This document shows positions 1 through 7,257 of a stretch of 7,796 nucleotides of DNA, piece after piece. Every line of letters starts with the position of its first letter. Within the stretch, counting starts at the first letter, position 1. Both the position numbers and the translations under genes were made by a program. The stretch is from Clostridia bacterium (GTDB taxonomy: Bacteria > Bacillota > Clostridia > Lachnospirales > Cellulosilyticaceae), in contig JAQSYC010000069.1 of the NCBI GenBank assembly GCA_029256345.1, positions 1 through 7,796 on the forward strand, read 5' to 3'. The notes beneath the pieces are model-generated. The model was not told the DNA's origin. It saw only the letters and a program-made list of their open reading frames with translations, and did no database searches.

Positions 1-576
1 AACAGATTTAATAAGTATGGTTGCAAGGACTTTTTTTTAATAGTTAATCATAAGAAAAACATGATAAAGGCTTATTTTAATGAAATAGAAAAAGATTATT
101 TTGTGACATATATTGATGAGGATAAACCACTTGGAACAGGCGGTGGGTTAAGTCTTCTTAGAGGAAGAATTAATAAAACTTTTATACTTTCCAATTGTGA
201 TATTCTTATTGAAGAAGATTATGAAAAGATATATGAGTATCACAAGAAAGAAAAAAATCTCATTACTATGATTTGTTCTTTAAAAAAGATAAAGATACCA
301 TATGGCGTTATTGAAATTGGCAAGAATGGTGAAATTGATAGTATGAAAGAAAAACCTGAGATATCCTTTTTTACTAATACAGGTTGTTATATTGTAGAAC
401 CTAAAATTATTGAAGAATTGAAGAATGAAGAATCTATAGGATTTCCTGATATAATTGAAAGGTATAGAAATGCAGGTGAAAAGATTGGAGTATATCCTAT
501 CAGTGAAAATGCATGGATGGACATGGGACAACTTGATGATATGGAAGAAATGAGGAAAAGGTTGAATGTAGATTAA
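1..576 (+). CDS. PtmE-like sugar-1-phosphate nucleotidyltransferase, C-terminal part (5' end outside window)
   Basis: This is a nucleotidyltransferase of the NTP_transferase (Rossmann-like) family, which joins a sugar 1-phosphate to a nucleotide. The frame is open from base 1, so the ATG at 61 is internal; the first visible residues (NRFNKYGCKDFFLIVNHKKN) already fit the family. Visible landmarks are DKPLGTGGGLSLL, the metal-binding Asp in LSNCDIL, KIPYGVIEI, MKEKPE, NTGCYIVEP and the closing AWMDMGQLDD. This pattern is that of the CBS-domain nucleotidyltransferases found in legionaminic acid clusters; Campylobacter PtmE makes GDP-glucosamine from glucosamine 1-phosphate. About 191 residues are visible of an expected ~340. 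The G-rich nucleotide-binding loop and any N-terminal CBS pair would lie upstream, so the CBS domains are inferred. The GNAT gene follows after 36 bases. The nucleotide used (GTP or another) cannot be read from this part; a generic glucose- or mannose-1-phosphate transferase is the alternative. Confidence 0.82.
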   Translation, partial: NRFNKYGCKDFFLIVNHKKNMIKAYFNEIEKDYFVTYIDEDKPLGTGGGLSLLRGRINKTFILSNCDILIEEDYEKIYEYHKKEKNLITMICSLKKIKIPYGVIEIGKNGEIDSMKEKPEISFFTNTGCYIVEPKIIEELKNEESIGFPDIIERYRNAGEKIGVYPISENAWMDMGQLDDMEEMRKRLNVD

Positions 577-612
577 GAAGCTCTGAAAATGAATAAAAAG
601 GAGATTTATTAA

Positions 613-1113
613 ATGGTGAAGATATATTTAGCAACAGAAGATGATATCAGTTTCTTATATGAAATTAAAAGTAATGAAGATAATATGAATTGGGCCGGTC
701 ACTCTGAAAAGCCAGTATATGAAAAACTAAAAGAAAGCTATCTGAAACACATACAAAACCAAGATGTTGTATTAAACAGAAAGATTTATATTATTTCAGG
801 TAGTGAGATTAATATGAAATATGGATATTTATACTTAGATCCAATCGATTATGATAATGCTTCAGTAAGTGTTGCCGTTTTAGATAAATATTCAGGGAAA
901 GGTATTGGTAGAACTGCTATAGAGAGAGTAGTTGAAGCTGCAAACAGTTATGGATATAAAAACCTAATTGCTGAAATTAGGGAGGACAATATACGAAGTC
1001 AGAGATTATTTACAACAGCAGGTTTTAATAAGACTGAAGAATTTAGATTAATGTATATAAGTAACATAGAAAGAGAAATTAAGATGCTTCAATATAATAA
1101 AGAAATAGGGTAA
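613..1113 (+). CDS. GNAT-family N-acyltransferase
   Basis: A single-domain GNAT protein of 166 residues that should transfer an acyl group, usually acetyl, from acyl-CoA to an amine. The CoA pyrophosphate-binding loop is seen as YSGKGIGR (residues 93-100), preceded by the beta-4 strand (ASVSVAVL, 83-90). The beta-5/alpha-4 signature EIREDNIRSQRLFTTAGF (121-138) is typical of sugar-amine and ribosomal-protein-type GNATs. The start is supported by AAAGGAG at 597-603, nine bases before the ATG. It lies between the nucleotidyltransferase and neuA in the same transcript, so an amino sugar in the nonulosonate pathway is the likely substrate. The usual legionaminic acetyltransferase LegH is a hexapeptide-repeat protein, not a GNAT, so this could be a replacement, a PseH-like enzyme, or an enzyme adding a different acyl group. 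The family is clear; the substrate is inferred. Confidence 0.85.
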   Translation: MVKIYLATEDDISFLYEIKSNEDNMNWAGHSEKPVYEKLKESYLKHIQNQDVVLNRKIYIISGSEINMKYGYLYLDPIDYDNASVSVAVLDKYSGKGIGRTAIERVVEAANSYGYKNLIAEIREDNIRSQRLFTTAGFNKTEEFRLMYISNIEREIKMLQYNKEIG

Positions 1114-1139
1114 CAAATATTTAATTATAGGTGAAATAA

Positions 1140-1847
1140 ATGACTACTAAATTAAAAAGTATTCTAGCTATTATACCAGCAAGAGGTGGATCCAAAGGAA
1201 TTCCTAAAAAAAATATAAAGGCTTTAAATGGTGTGCCATTAATAGGGTACACATTACAAGAAGTAAAAAAATCAAAGCATATAACTAGAGTAGTAGTATC
1301 CACAGATGATGAAGAAATAGCAGAAGTTTCTAGACAATTTAATGCAGAAATTCCTTGCTTAAGACCTAAGCAATTATCAACGGATACATCTTCTACTGTA
1401 GATGGTATTGCCCATATGATAAATTACTTAAATGAAAAAGAAAACTATGTACCAGACTATATATGTTTATTGCAATGTACATCACCATTACGAACCAATC
1501 TAGATATAGATGGTGCTATAGACAAACTATTAAATTCAGACTTCGATGGTATTGTTTCGGTATGCGAATCAGAAGTTAACCCATATTGGACCAATGTCTT
1601 TGAAAAAAATAAATTAAAATACTTCATAGAAGAAGGTAAATTTATAACACGAAGGCAAGATCTTCCACAAATTTACAGATGCAACGGAGCCATATACATT
1701 ATTAAAACAGAAGTGTTTATTAAAGAAAAAACCTTTGAAACAGAGAATATTACTGGCTATATAATGACTAATGAAAACTCTATTGATATAGATACAACAA
1801 TAGACTTTAAAATTGCAGAAATTTTAATGAAGGAACGTGAAAAATAA
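1140..1847 (+). CDS. neuA: CMP-nonulosonate (acylneuraminate) cytidylyltransferase
   Basis: This enzyme activates a nonulosonic acid with CTP to give the CMP-sugar used by glycosyltransferases. The protein has 235 residues, the short single-domain form typical of the PtmB/LegF group. The nucleotide-binding P-loop-like motif IIPARGGSKGIPKKN is at residues 11-25, STDDEEIA at 54-61, LQCTSPLR at 111-118, and the conserved RRQDLPQIYRCNGAIYI at 171-187. The metal-ligand region is SIDIDT at 214-219. The start at 1140 has AGGTGA at 1129-1134, five bases upstream. The stop codon shares one base with the ATG of the next gene (TAATG), so the two are probably translationally coupled. The family is secure. 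Whether the substrate is N-acetylneuraminate (NeuA) or N,N'-diacetyllegionaminate (LegF) cannot be settled from the sequence alone; the PtmE-like neighbour favours the latter. The PseF activity of pseudaminate pathways is less likely because the epimerase and synthase next door are of the NeuC/NeuB type. Confidence 0.9.
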   Translation: MTTKLKSILAIIPARGGSKGIPKKNIKALNGVPLIGYTLQEVKKSKHITRVVVSTDDEEIAEVSRQFNAEIPCLRPKQLSTDTSSTVDGIAHMINYLNEKENYVPDYICLLQCTSPLRTNLDIDGAIDKLLNSDFDGIVSVCESEVNPYWTNVFEKNKLKYFIEEGKFITRRQDLPQIYRCNGAIYIIKTEVFIKEKTFETENITGYIMTNENSIDIDTTIDFKIAEILMKEREK

Positions 1848-2998
1848 TGCGAAAAATAGCTGTTGTTACTGGTACAAGGGCTGAATATGGACTGTACAAA
1901 AATACATTACAAGAAATAAAAGAAAATGCATATTTAGAACTTAAGTTAATTGTTACAGGAACCCATTTATCTGAAGAATTTGGTTATACTGTAAAAGAAA
2001 TTATAGATGATGGGTTTGAAATAGAGGACAAAATACCTATATTAATGAGAAATAGTAGTAAAGATGGCATTTCAAAAGAAATGGGACTATTAATGATACA
2101 GCTTTCTCAAACCTTTGAAAGAATAAAACCAGATATATTACTTATTTTAGGAGATAGATATGAAATATTCGCGGCAGCGTCTGTTGCAATGGTTATGAAT
2201 ATACCTATAGCACATATTTCTGGAGGGGAAATCACAGAGGGAGCTATAGATGAACAGATTAGACACTCTATAACTAAGATGGCAAATATACACTTTCCGG
2301 GGGCTGACGTTTATGCTAGAAATATAATAAATATGGGTGAGGAGCCTTGGCGGGTCTTTAATGTAGGAGATCCGGGGATAGAAAACATTAAGCTTTGTAG
2401 ACTATTAACTAAGGAAGAACTTAAAGCGGTATTAAAAACAGATATAGATAGAGATACATTACTTGTTACTTATCATCCAGTTACTTTAGAAAGAGACATG
2501 CTGCCATATCAAATGGAAAATTTAATTAAGGCTCTAAATAAAGTAAATAAAAATATGATAATTACTTATCCTAACGCTGATAATGGCGGAGATTATATAA
2601 TAAAGGAATTAGAAGACTTCAAAAAAAACAATGCAAAAGTGCATTTATTCAAAAATTTAGGCGTATTAAAATATCTAAGCGTTATGAATCTTTGCGGAGC
2701 TGTGATCGGAAATTCATCAAGTGCTTTGGTGGAAGCTCCTTATTTGAAAATTCCCGTGGTTAATATAGGTAACAGACAAAAAGGAAGACTAATGGCGGAT
2801 AATATTATTTGCTGTAATAATAATTATGAAGATATTTTACAGGCTGTAAATAAAGCTTTATGTTCTGAGTTTAAAGAAAAAGTTAAAAAAACAAAGAGTC
2901 TATACGGAGAAGGTAAAACAAGCATAGAGATTACAAAAATACTAGAGACAATAGAAATAAATGATAAATTATTGAAAAAAAAACTAGGTTGGAGTTGA
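1847..2998 (+). CDS. neuC: Hydrolysing nucleotide-N-acetylhexosamine 2-epimerase
   Basis: A GT-B-fold epimerase that inverts C2 of a nucleotide-linked N-acetylhexosamine and hydrolyses off the nucleotide, giving ManNAc (NeuC) or 2,4-diacetamido-2,4,6-trideoxymannose (LegG). At 383 residues it has the full family length. Motifs seen are VTGTRAEYGL (7-16), the LGDRYE turn with an acidic catalytic-region residue (101-106), HISGGEITEGAIDEQIRHSI (123-142), the FNVGDPGIENI segment (171-181), TYHPVT (208-213) and the nucleotide-binding GNSSSALVEAP (288-298). HISGGEITEGAIDEQIRHS is characteristic of the hydrolysing branch as opposed to WecB/MnaA. The ATG overlaps the neuA stop by one base, with AAGGA at 1830-1834 as a likely ribosome site. 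The gene ends in a run of nine A followed by a short basic tail, and the next ATG comes four bases after its stop. The exact sugar nucleotide (UDP-GlcNAc or GDP-diNAcBac) is not certain; the PtmE-like gene points to the GDP form. Confidence 0.9.
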   Translation: MRKIAVVTGTRAEYGLYKNTLQEIKENAYLELKLIVTGTHLSEEFGYTVKEIIDDGFEIEDKIPILMRNSSKDGISKEMGLLMIQLSQTFERIKPDILLILGDRYEIFAAASVAMVMNIPIAHISGGEITEGAIDEQIRHSITKMANIHFPGADVYARNIINMGEEPWRVFNVGDPGIENIKLCRLLTKEELKAVLKTDIDRDTLLVTYHPVTLERDMLPYQMENLIKALNKVNKNMIITYPNADNGGDYIIKELEDFKKNNAKVHLFKNLGVLKYLSVMNLCGAVIGNSSSALVEAPYLKIPVVNIGNRQKGRLMADNIICCNNNYEDILQAVNKALCSEFKEKVKKTKSLYGEGKTSIEITKILETIEINDKLLKKKLGWS

Positions 2999-3002
2999 TT
3001 CA

Positions 3003-4007
3003 ATGTCAGTATTTATAATAGCAGAGGCTGGAGTTAATCATAATGGAGATACTAATTTAGCAAAAAAGCTTGTGGATATGGCTAAAAGCTGTGGAGCAGA
3101 TGCCATAAAATTTCAAACCTTTAAAGCGGAAGAAAGCACAGGAACTTTTGCAGAAAAAGCGCAATATCAAAAAGAAAATGATAAAACTCAAGAAACTCAA
3201 CTTGACATGATTAGAAAACTAGAACTTCCTTTTGAAGATTTTAAAAAAATAAAAGCTTATTGTGAAGAAAAGCAAATAATATTTATTTCTACACCAGATG
3301 GATTAGAAAGTTTAAACTATATAATAAGCCTTGATGTACCGTTTATTAAGGTAGGATCTACGGAAATTACTAATCTTGATTTCTTAATAGAAATAGGAAA
3401 AGCAGCAAAACCTATAGTTTTATCTACAGGCATGAGCACCTTAGGAGAGGTAGAAAAGGCATTAGAAGCTATATACTCTACAAACAATAGAAGTGTTAAA
3501 TTAATGCATTGTATCACAGACTACCCCACCGCGGTTGAAGAAGTAAATCTTAAAGCCATGATTACGATGAAAGAAGCCTTTAAAATACCTGTAGGCTTAT
3601 CTGATCATACACTAGGCTTTGAAGCAGCGGTAGCAGCGACTGCATTAGGGGCAGAGTTTATTGAAAAACATATTACCTTAGATAGAGAAATGAAAGGACC
3701 AGATCATAAGGCATCTATGCCGCCACAAGAGTTTAGAGAATATGTTAAATTTATTAGAAATACTGAAAAGTTATTGGGAGATGGTATTAAGCGACCCACA
3801 AAAAAAGAAAAAGTTATTATGAATGATGCCAGAAGAAGTATCTTAGTTTCAAGAGATTTAAAAAAAGGAACTATAATAGAAAAAGATATGCTTACTTATA
3901 AAAGGCCAGGATATGGCATAAAACCAGAATTAGCATACATCTTAATAGGAAGAGAACTAAAAAGGGATTTATCAAAAGATGAGGTTATACAATGGCAGGA
4001 TATATAA
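3003..4007 (+). CDS. neuB: Nonulosonate synthase (N-acetylneuraminate/legionaminate synthase)
   Basis: A TIM-barrel enzyme that condenses phosphoenolpyruvate with a free 2-acetamido sugar to make the nine-carbon acid. The 334-residue protein contains IIAEAGVNHNGD (5-16), DAIKFQTFK (33-41), FIKVGSTEITNLDFL (114-128), LSTGMSTLGEV (140-150), LMHCITDYP (167-175), GLSDHTLGFEAAVAATALGA (198-217), EKHITLD (221-227) and GPDHKASMPP (232-241), all conserved in the NeuB family. A C-terminal antifreeze-like SAF domain runs from about 276 (ARRSILVSRDLKKGT, then KRPGYGI at 300-306) and helps close the active site of the dimer partner. TTGGAG at 2989-2994 supports the start. The last 16 bases overlap the next gene in another frame. 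The sugar accepted (ManNAc for NeuB, diacetamido-trideoxymannose for LegI) is inferred from context to be the legionaminate precursor. The PseI paralogue is less likely beside a NeuC-type epimerase. Confidence 0.92.
   Translation: MSVFIIAEAGVNHNGDTNLAKKLVDMAKSCGADAIKFQTFKAEESTGTFAEKAQYQKENDKTQETQLDMIRKLELPFEDFKKIKAYCEEKQIIFISTPDGLESLNYIISLDVPFIKVGSTEITNLDFLIEIGKAAKPIVLSTGMSTLGEVEKALEAIYSTNNRSVKLMHCITDYPTAVEEVNLKAMITMKEAFKIPVGLSDHTLGFEAAVAATALGAEFIEKHITLDREMKGPDHKASMPPQEFREYVKFIRNTEKLLGDGIKRPTKKEKVIMNDARRSILVSRDLKKGTIIEKDMLTYKRPGYGIKPELAYILIGRELKRDLSKDEVIQWQDI
3978..3984 (+). promoter_or_regulatory. Ribosome binding site inside neuB that fixes the start of the overlapping DegT-like gene
   Basis: GATGAGG lies within the last codons of neuB, seven bases before the ATG at 3992. 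It supports a start that overlaps neuB by 16 bases and hence translational coupling. A second purine-rich block, AGGAGG at 4014-4019, lies just inside the gene. Starting after that block would remove the conserved N-terminal IGGEFWF segment, so the upstream ATG is preferred. Confidence 0.6.
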
Positions 4008-5068
4008 AACCCATAGGAGGAGAGTTTTGGTTTGAAGATGATATTCTAAATGACTATATAAATAATTTTAATGAAACAAATACAATACTTTTATACGGTG
4101 GACAAAGTGCTATTGAATTTATACTTCAAGACATAGAGTTAAAAGAAGATGAGTGGATCCTATTACCATCATATTTATGTCCAACTATACTCTACAAATT
4201 CAAAAATAAAAATGTTAACACATTGTTTTATGAAATAAATGAGGATTTAAGTATAAATATTAAAAGCATTAGTAAATTAATAAGAAAATTTAATGTACAA
4301 GCTTTATTTTTTATTGATTATTTTGGATTTTATCATAATAAACAAACTTTAGACTATCTAAAAAGACTTAAAGACAAAGGAATACTATTAATAGAAGATG
4401 CCGTTCAAATGTTATGGTTTAGTAGGAAAAGTAGATTTATAGGGGACTATATATTTAATAGTTATAGAAAGTTTTTCCCAAGTGATGGTAGCATAGTACT
4501 CCTTAGTGAAAAGCAACATTTAGAATATAAAATTATAGAAGATAACTACAACAATTTAATTTTAGAAGCCAGGGTAAAAAAAACACAATATGTTAAAAAT
4601 CACACAGGAAAAGAAGAGGATTTTTTAAATAAATTTGTAGAAGCAGATGAATGGTACTATAAAAGGGAAGATATTAATGGGATTGATGAAAGATCAAAGG
4701 AATTTTTAAGCCATGTAGATTATGAAAAGATAAAGGAACAACGAATAGAAAATTATAATTATTTATATGATAGGTTAATAGAAAATAACAAAGTTAAAAT
4801 ACTTTTTGATAAGGAAAAAATAGAAGATAATGTTCCATTAGCCTTCCCTGTGCTTATAAATCATAGAGATGTAGTGAGAAAAGAACTTAGAGTATTTAAT
4901 ATATATTGTCCTGTACATTGGGATATTACAAGAGAAGAATGGTCAGAGAATTTTCCGAAAAGTATAAAAATATCAAAATCTATATTATCAATACCTATTG
5001 ATTGGAGATATAGTAAAAAAGATATGGACTATTTGATATATAAATTTAATGGTATATTAATTGACTAA
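3992..5068 (+). CDS. DegT/DnrJ/EryC1/StrS-like PLP-dependent protein, divergent
   Basis: The 358-residue protein has the layout of fold-type I aminotransferases of the DegT group, which usually aminate keto-sugar nucleotides. Visible landmarks are the N-terminal PIGGEFWF (7-14), a cofactor-phosphate loop GGQSA (36-40) replacing the usual SGTxA, LLPSYLCPTI (57-66), the cofactor-ring Asp in IEDAVQ (D136), and NSYRKFFPSDGSIV (156-169), whose K160 is the probable Schiff-base lysine. Near the C-terminus are IYCPVHWDI and LSIPIDWRYSKKDMDYL, the latter matching the family's LPxDQRYxxxDM element with Trp in place of Gln. It overlaps neuB by 16 bases and is 21 bases from the FemAB-like gene. A sugar aminotransferase (LegC type) is expected earlier in the pathway, so this second, divergent member probably acts in tailoring or makes a precursor for it. 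The assignment to the superfamily is good. Catalytic competence and substrate are not established. Confidence 0.72.
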   Translation: MAGYIKPIGGEFWFEDDILNDYINNFNETNTILLYGGQSAIEFILQDIELKEDEWILLPSYLCPTILYKFKNKNVNTLFYEINEDLSINIKSISKLIRKFNVQALFFIDYFGFYHNKQTLDYLKRLKDKGILLIEDAVQMLWFSRKSRFIGDYIFNSYRKFFPSDGSIVLLSEKQHLEYKIIEDNYNNLILEARVKKTQYVKNHTGKEEDFLNKFVEADEWYYKREDINGIDERSKEFLSHVDYEKIKEQRIENYNYLYDRLIENNKVKILFDKEKIEDNVPLAFPVLINHRDVVRKELRVFNIYCPVHWDITREEWSENFPKSIKISKSILSIPIDWRYSKKDMDYLIYKFNGILID

Positions 5069-5089
5069 AAAAATAGAGGAGTTCTTAGA

Positions 5090-6121
5090 ATGTATAAGAT
5101 TATTGACTGTCATAATGAGGAATGGGATATAGCTTTAAAAGAGATGCCTGGAATTATGCAAGATATTTATTATACAAGTGAATATTATAAAATGCACCAG
5201 TCAAATGGTGATGGAACAAGCAAGTTATTCTATTTTATTGATAATAATGGAAATAAGGGATTTTATCCCTTTATGTTGAACAAAATTGCAGGCTATGATT
5301 TGCATGCAGATTATTATGATATAGAAACAAGCTATGGGTATGGTGGACCAATAACTAGCTCTCAAGACGAAGACTTTTTAAAAGAGTTTGAAGAAACTTT
5401 CATGGAATTTTGTAGAGACAACAATATAGTGGCTGAATTTATAAGATTCCATCCGCTTATTCAAAATGAAAAGATATTTAAAAAAAATATACAAGTTATA
5501 CACAATAGAAGTACAGTCTATATAGAGCTAGCTAAGGGAATAGACAAAATATGGAATGAAGATATAAAAAGTAAAAATAGGAATGTTATAAGAAAAGCCC
5601 AGTATAATGGGCTACATGTAGAAATAAGCCAAGACTATGAAACATTCAAATCCATTTATAACAAAACTATGGATAAAGTAGATGCTAGTGATTTTTATTA
5701 TTTCGATGATAGATATTATGAAGATATAAAAGAGAACAATTATTGTGTTCTACTAAATGTAATTAGAGAAGATAAAGCTATAGCAGCTGCTATATTTATG
5801 GGGTATGGGGAATACTTTCATTACCACTTAGCGGGAAGTTTAAAAGAGGAATTGAAATATTCGCCGAACAACTTATTGCTATGGGAAGCTATAAAATATG
5901 CGTTAAACAAAGGTTATAAGAAGATGCATTTTGGAGGCGGTTTGACAGATAGTTTAGAAGATAACTTGTTCAAGTTTAAAAGCAGTTTTTCTAAAGAGCA
6001 TGCAGATTTTTATATTGGAAAAAGAATACATCAAAAAGAAGTTTATCAGTACTTAATAAATGAATGGGAAAGAAAAAATAATAGAAAAGTTAATTTACTG
6101 CTTCAATATAGAATAAAATAG
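5090..6121 (+). CDS. FemAB-like / BioF2-like GNAT-fold acyl or aminoacyl transferase
   Basis: A soluble protein of 343 residues with no signal peptide or membrane segment visible. It resembles the FemAB/peptidoglycan-bridge and Acetyltransf_6 (BioF2-like) families, which use two GNAT folds to form an amide bond, either from aminoacyl-tRNA or from an activated acyl donor. Supporting segments are SYGYGGPITS (81-90), FIRFHPL (117-123), KSKNRNVIRKAQYNGLHVEI (160-179), the central FHYHLAGS (243-250), NNLLLWEAIKYALNKGYKKM (260-279) with GGGL right after, and FKFKSSFSKE (294-303). The start has AGAGGAG at 5075-5081, eight bases upstream. The long coiled-coil arm of true FemA/FemX enzymes is not obvious, so a peptidoglycan role is less likely. 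Its place at the end of a nonulosonate operon, directly after the DegT-like gene, suggests that it attaches an amino acid or acyl group to an amino sugar. That substrate is an inference. Confidence 0.78.
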   Translation: MYKIIDCHNEEWDIALKEMPGIMQDIYYTSEYYKMHQSNGDGTSKLFYFIDNNGNKGFYPFMLNKIAGYDLHADYYDIETSYGYGGPITSSQDEDFLKEFEETFMEFCRDNNIVAEFIRFHPLIQNEKIFKKNIQVIHNRSTVYIELAKGIDKIWNEDIKSKNRNVIRKAQYNGLHVEISQDYETFKSIYNKTMDKVDASDFYYFDDRYYEDIKENNYCVLLNVIREDKAIAAAIFMGYGEYFHYHLAGSLKEELKYSPNNLLLWEAIKYALNKGYKKMHFGGGLTDSLEDNLFKFKSSFSKEHADFYIGKRIHQKEVYQYLINEWERKNNRKVNLLLQYRIK

Positions 6122-6243
6122 GTGATTTACAAGCACTGGACCACTTTATTTCTTCTCACAAAAACACATAAAAACCATATAAAAATTATTAATAAAAGAG
6201 AGAAGTAACGTGTAAATATAGATTGCAAATTAATATTCAGTAT

Positions 6244-6250
6244 AAAGGAG
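6244..6250 (+). promoter_or_regulatory. galE ribosome binding site, deciding the start at 6262
   Basis: AAAGGAG lies 11 bases before the ATG at 6262. The frame stays open upstream to a TTG at 6223, but that longer form would add 13 residues not seen in the family and would place the ribosome site inside the gene. GalE proteins begin directly with the MNILVTGGAGYIGSH strand, so 6262 is the better start. Confidence 0.75.
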
Positions 6251-6261
6251 TTACACATTCT

Positions 6262-7257
6262 ATGAATATATTAGTAACCGGCGGCGCAGGATATATAGGT
6301 TCACATACATGTATCGCTTTACTTGAAGCAGGGCATAAAATCATTGTTGCTGATAATCTCTGCAATAGTAAAGCTGAAACTGTAGATAAAATAAAACAAA
6401 TAACAAATAAAGAAGTAACTTTCTATCAGATAGATGTTACCGATGAGAAAGCTTTAGATTACGTTTTTTCAAATCACTCGATTGATGGAGTTATTCATTT
6501 TGCAGGCCTTAAATCTGTAGGTGAATCTGTAGAAAAGCCTTTAGAATATTATTATAATAACTTGGTTGCAACTATGGTGTTATGTAAAGCATGCAGAAAT
6601 TATGGTGTTAAAAAGTTTGTTTTTAGTTCTTCAGCTACGGTATATGGTGATAATAGGGTTCCATTTGAAGAAGCTATGAAGCTTTTACCAACTACAAATC
6701 CTTATGGCGAAACTAAGACAATGATTGAAAGAATTCTAACAGATATAGCTAAAGTAAGCCAAGACTGGTCAGTAGCACTACTTAGATACTTCAATCCAGT
6801 GGGCGCTCATGAGAGTGGATTAATTGGTGAAGCTCCAAATGGTGTCCCCAACAATTTAATGCCATATATTACCAAGGTTGCAAAAGGAGAACTTGAAAAA
6901 TTATATATTTTCGGGGACGACTATCCAACGGTGGATGGTACAGGGGTAAGAGATTATATCCATGTGATGGATATTGCTGAAGGACATGTTGCTGCATTGG
7001 ACAAGTTGACATCAGGTGTACATATTTATAACTTAGGCACAGGCGAAGGCACATCAGTTTTACAATTAGTGAAGACATTTGAAGAGGTAAATAACATTGA
7101 GATACCTTATGAAATTGTAGAACGTAGAACTGGCGATATCGCCATATGTTATGCAGATACTTCTAAAGCAAAGAAAGAGCTTGGTTGGACTACTAAGAGA
7201 GGCATAGTAGAAATGTGCCGGGACTCTTGGGCGTTTAAGACAAATTATAAAGGATGA
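6262..7257 (+). CDS. galE: UDP-glucose 4-epimerase, probably also active on UDP-GlcNAc
   Basis: A short-chain dehydrogenase-type epimerase interconverting UDP-glucose and UDP-galactose through a 4-keto intermediate with bound NAD. The 331-residue length is standard. Seen are the NAD-binding GGAGYIGSH (7-15), HFAGLKSVGES (79-89), the catalytic Ser124 in FSSSATVYG, the Y148xxxK152 pair in NPYGETK, RYFNPVGAHESG (175-186), and GVRDYIHVMDIAEGH (228-242). At residue 296, within GDIAICYAD, a cysteine aligns with E. coli Tyr299 and human Cys307. In characterised enzymes a small residue here widens the pocket for N-acetylated sugars. The gene follows a 140-base gap with no convincing promoter or terminator, so it could be cotranscribed with the operon or have its own weak promoter. 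It may supply UDP-Gal or UDP-GalNAc for the same surface glycan or be a housekeeping gene at the edge of the cluster. Confidence 0.95.
   Translation: MNILVTGGAGYIGSHTCIALLEAGHKIIVADNLCNSKAETVDKIKQITNKEVTFYQIDVTDEKALDYVFSNHSIDGVIHFAGLKSVGESVEKPLEYYYNNLVATMVLCKACRNYGVKKFVFSSSATVYGDNRVPFEEAMKLLPTTNPYGETKTMIERILTDIAKVSQDWSVALLRYFNPVGAHESGLIGEAPNGVPNNLMPYITKVAKGELEKLYIFGDDYPTVDGTGVRDYIHVMDIAEGHVAALDKLTSGVHIYNLGTGEGTSVLQLVKTFEEVNNIEIPYEIVERRTGDIAICYADTSKAKKELGWTTKRGIVEMCRDSWAFKTNYKG

Noticed and set aside
31..38. T8 run within the nucleotidyltransferase gene as a phase-variation tract
   Set aside because: Runs of 8-9 A or T occur in several genes here (for example about 1205, 2623 and 2975) as expected from base composition, and the frame is intact.
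2975..2983. A9 run at the end of neuC as a programmed frameshift site into neuB
   Set aside because: Neither shifted frame joins neuB: one stops at once at TAG, the other at a TAA soon after the neuB start. neuB also has its own ribosome site.
6134..6145. CTGGACCAC before galE as a partner of the TTGGACCATTGGG segment after galE, suggesting IS ends flanking galE
   Set aside because: Only seven to eight bases match and the orientation gives no extended inverted repeat. Chance is more likely.
6122..6261. Promoter or terminator in the gap before galE
   Set aside because: TTGCAA (6223) and TATAAA (6241) are only 12 bases apart, and no stem followed by a T-run was found. Nothing there meets a reasonable standard.
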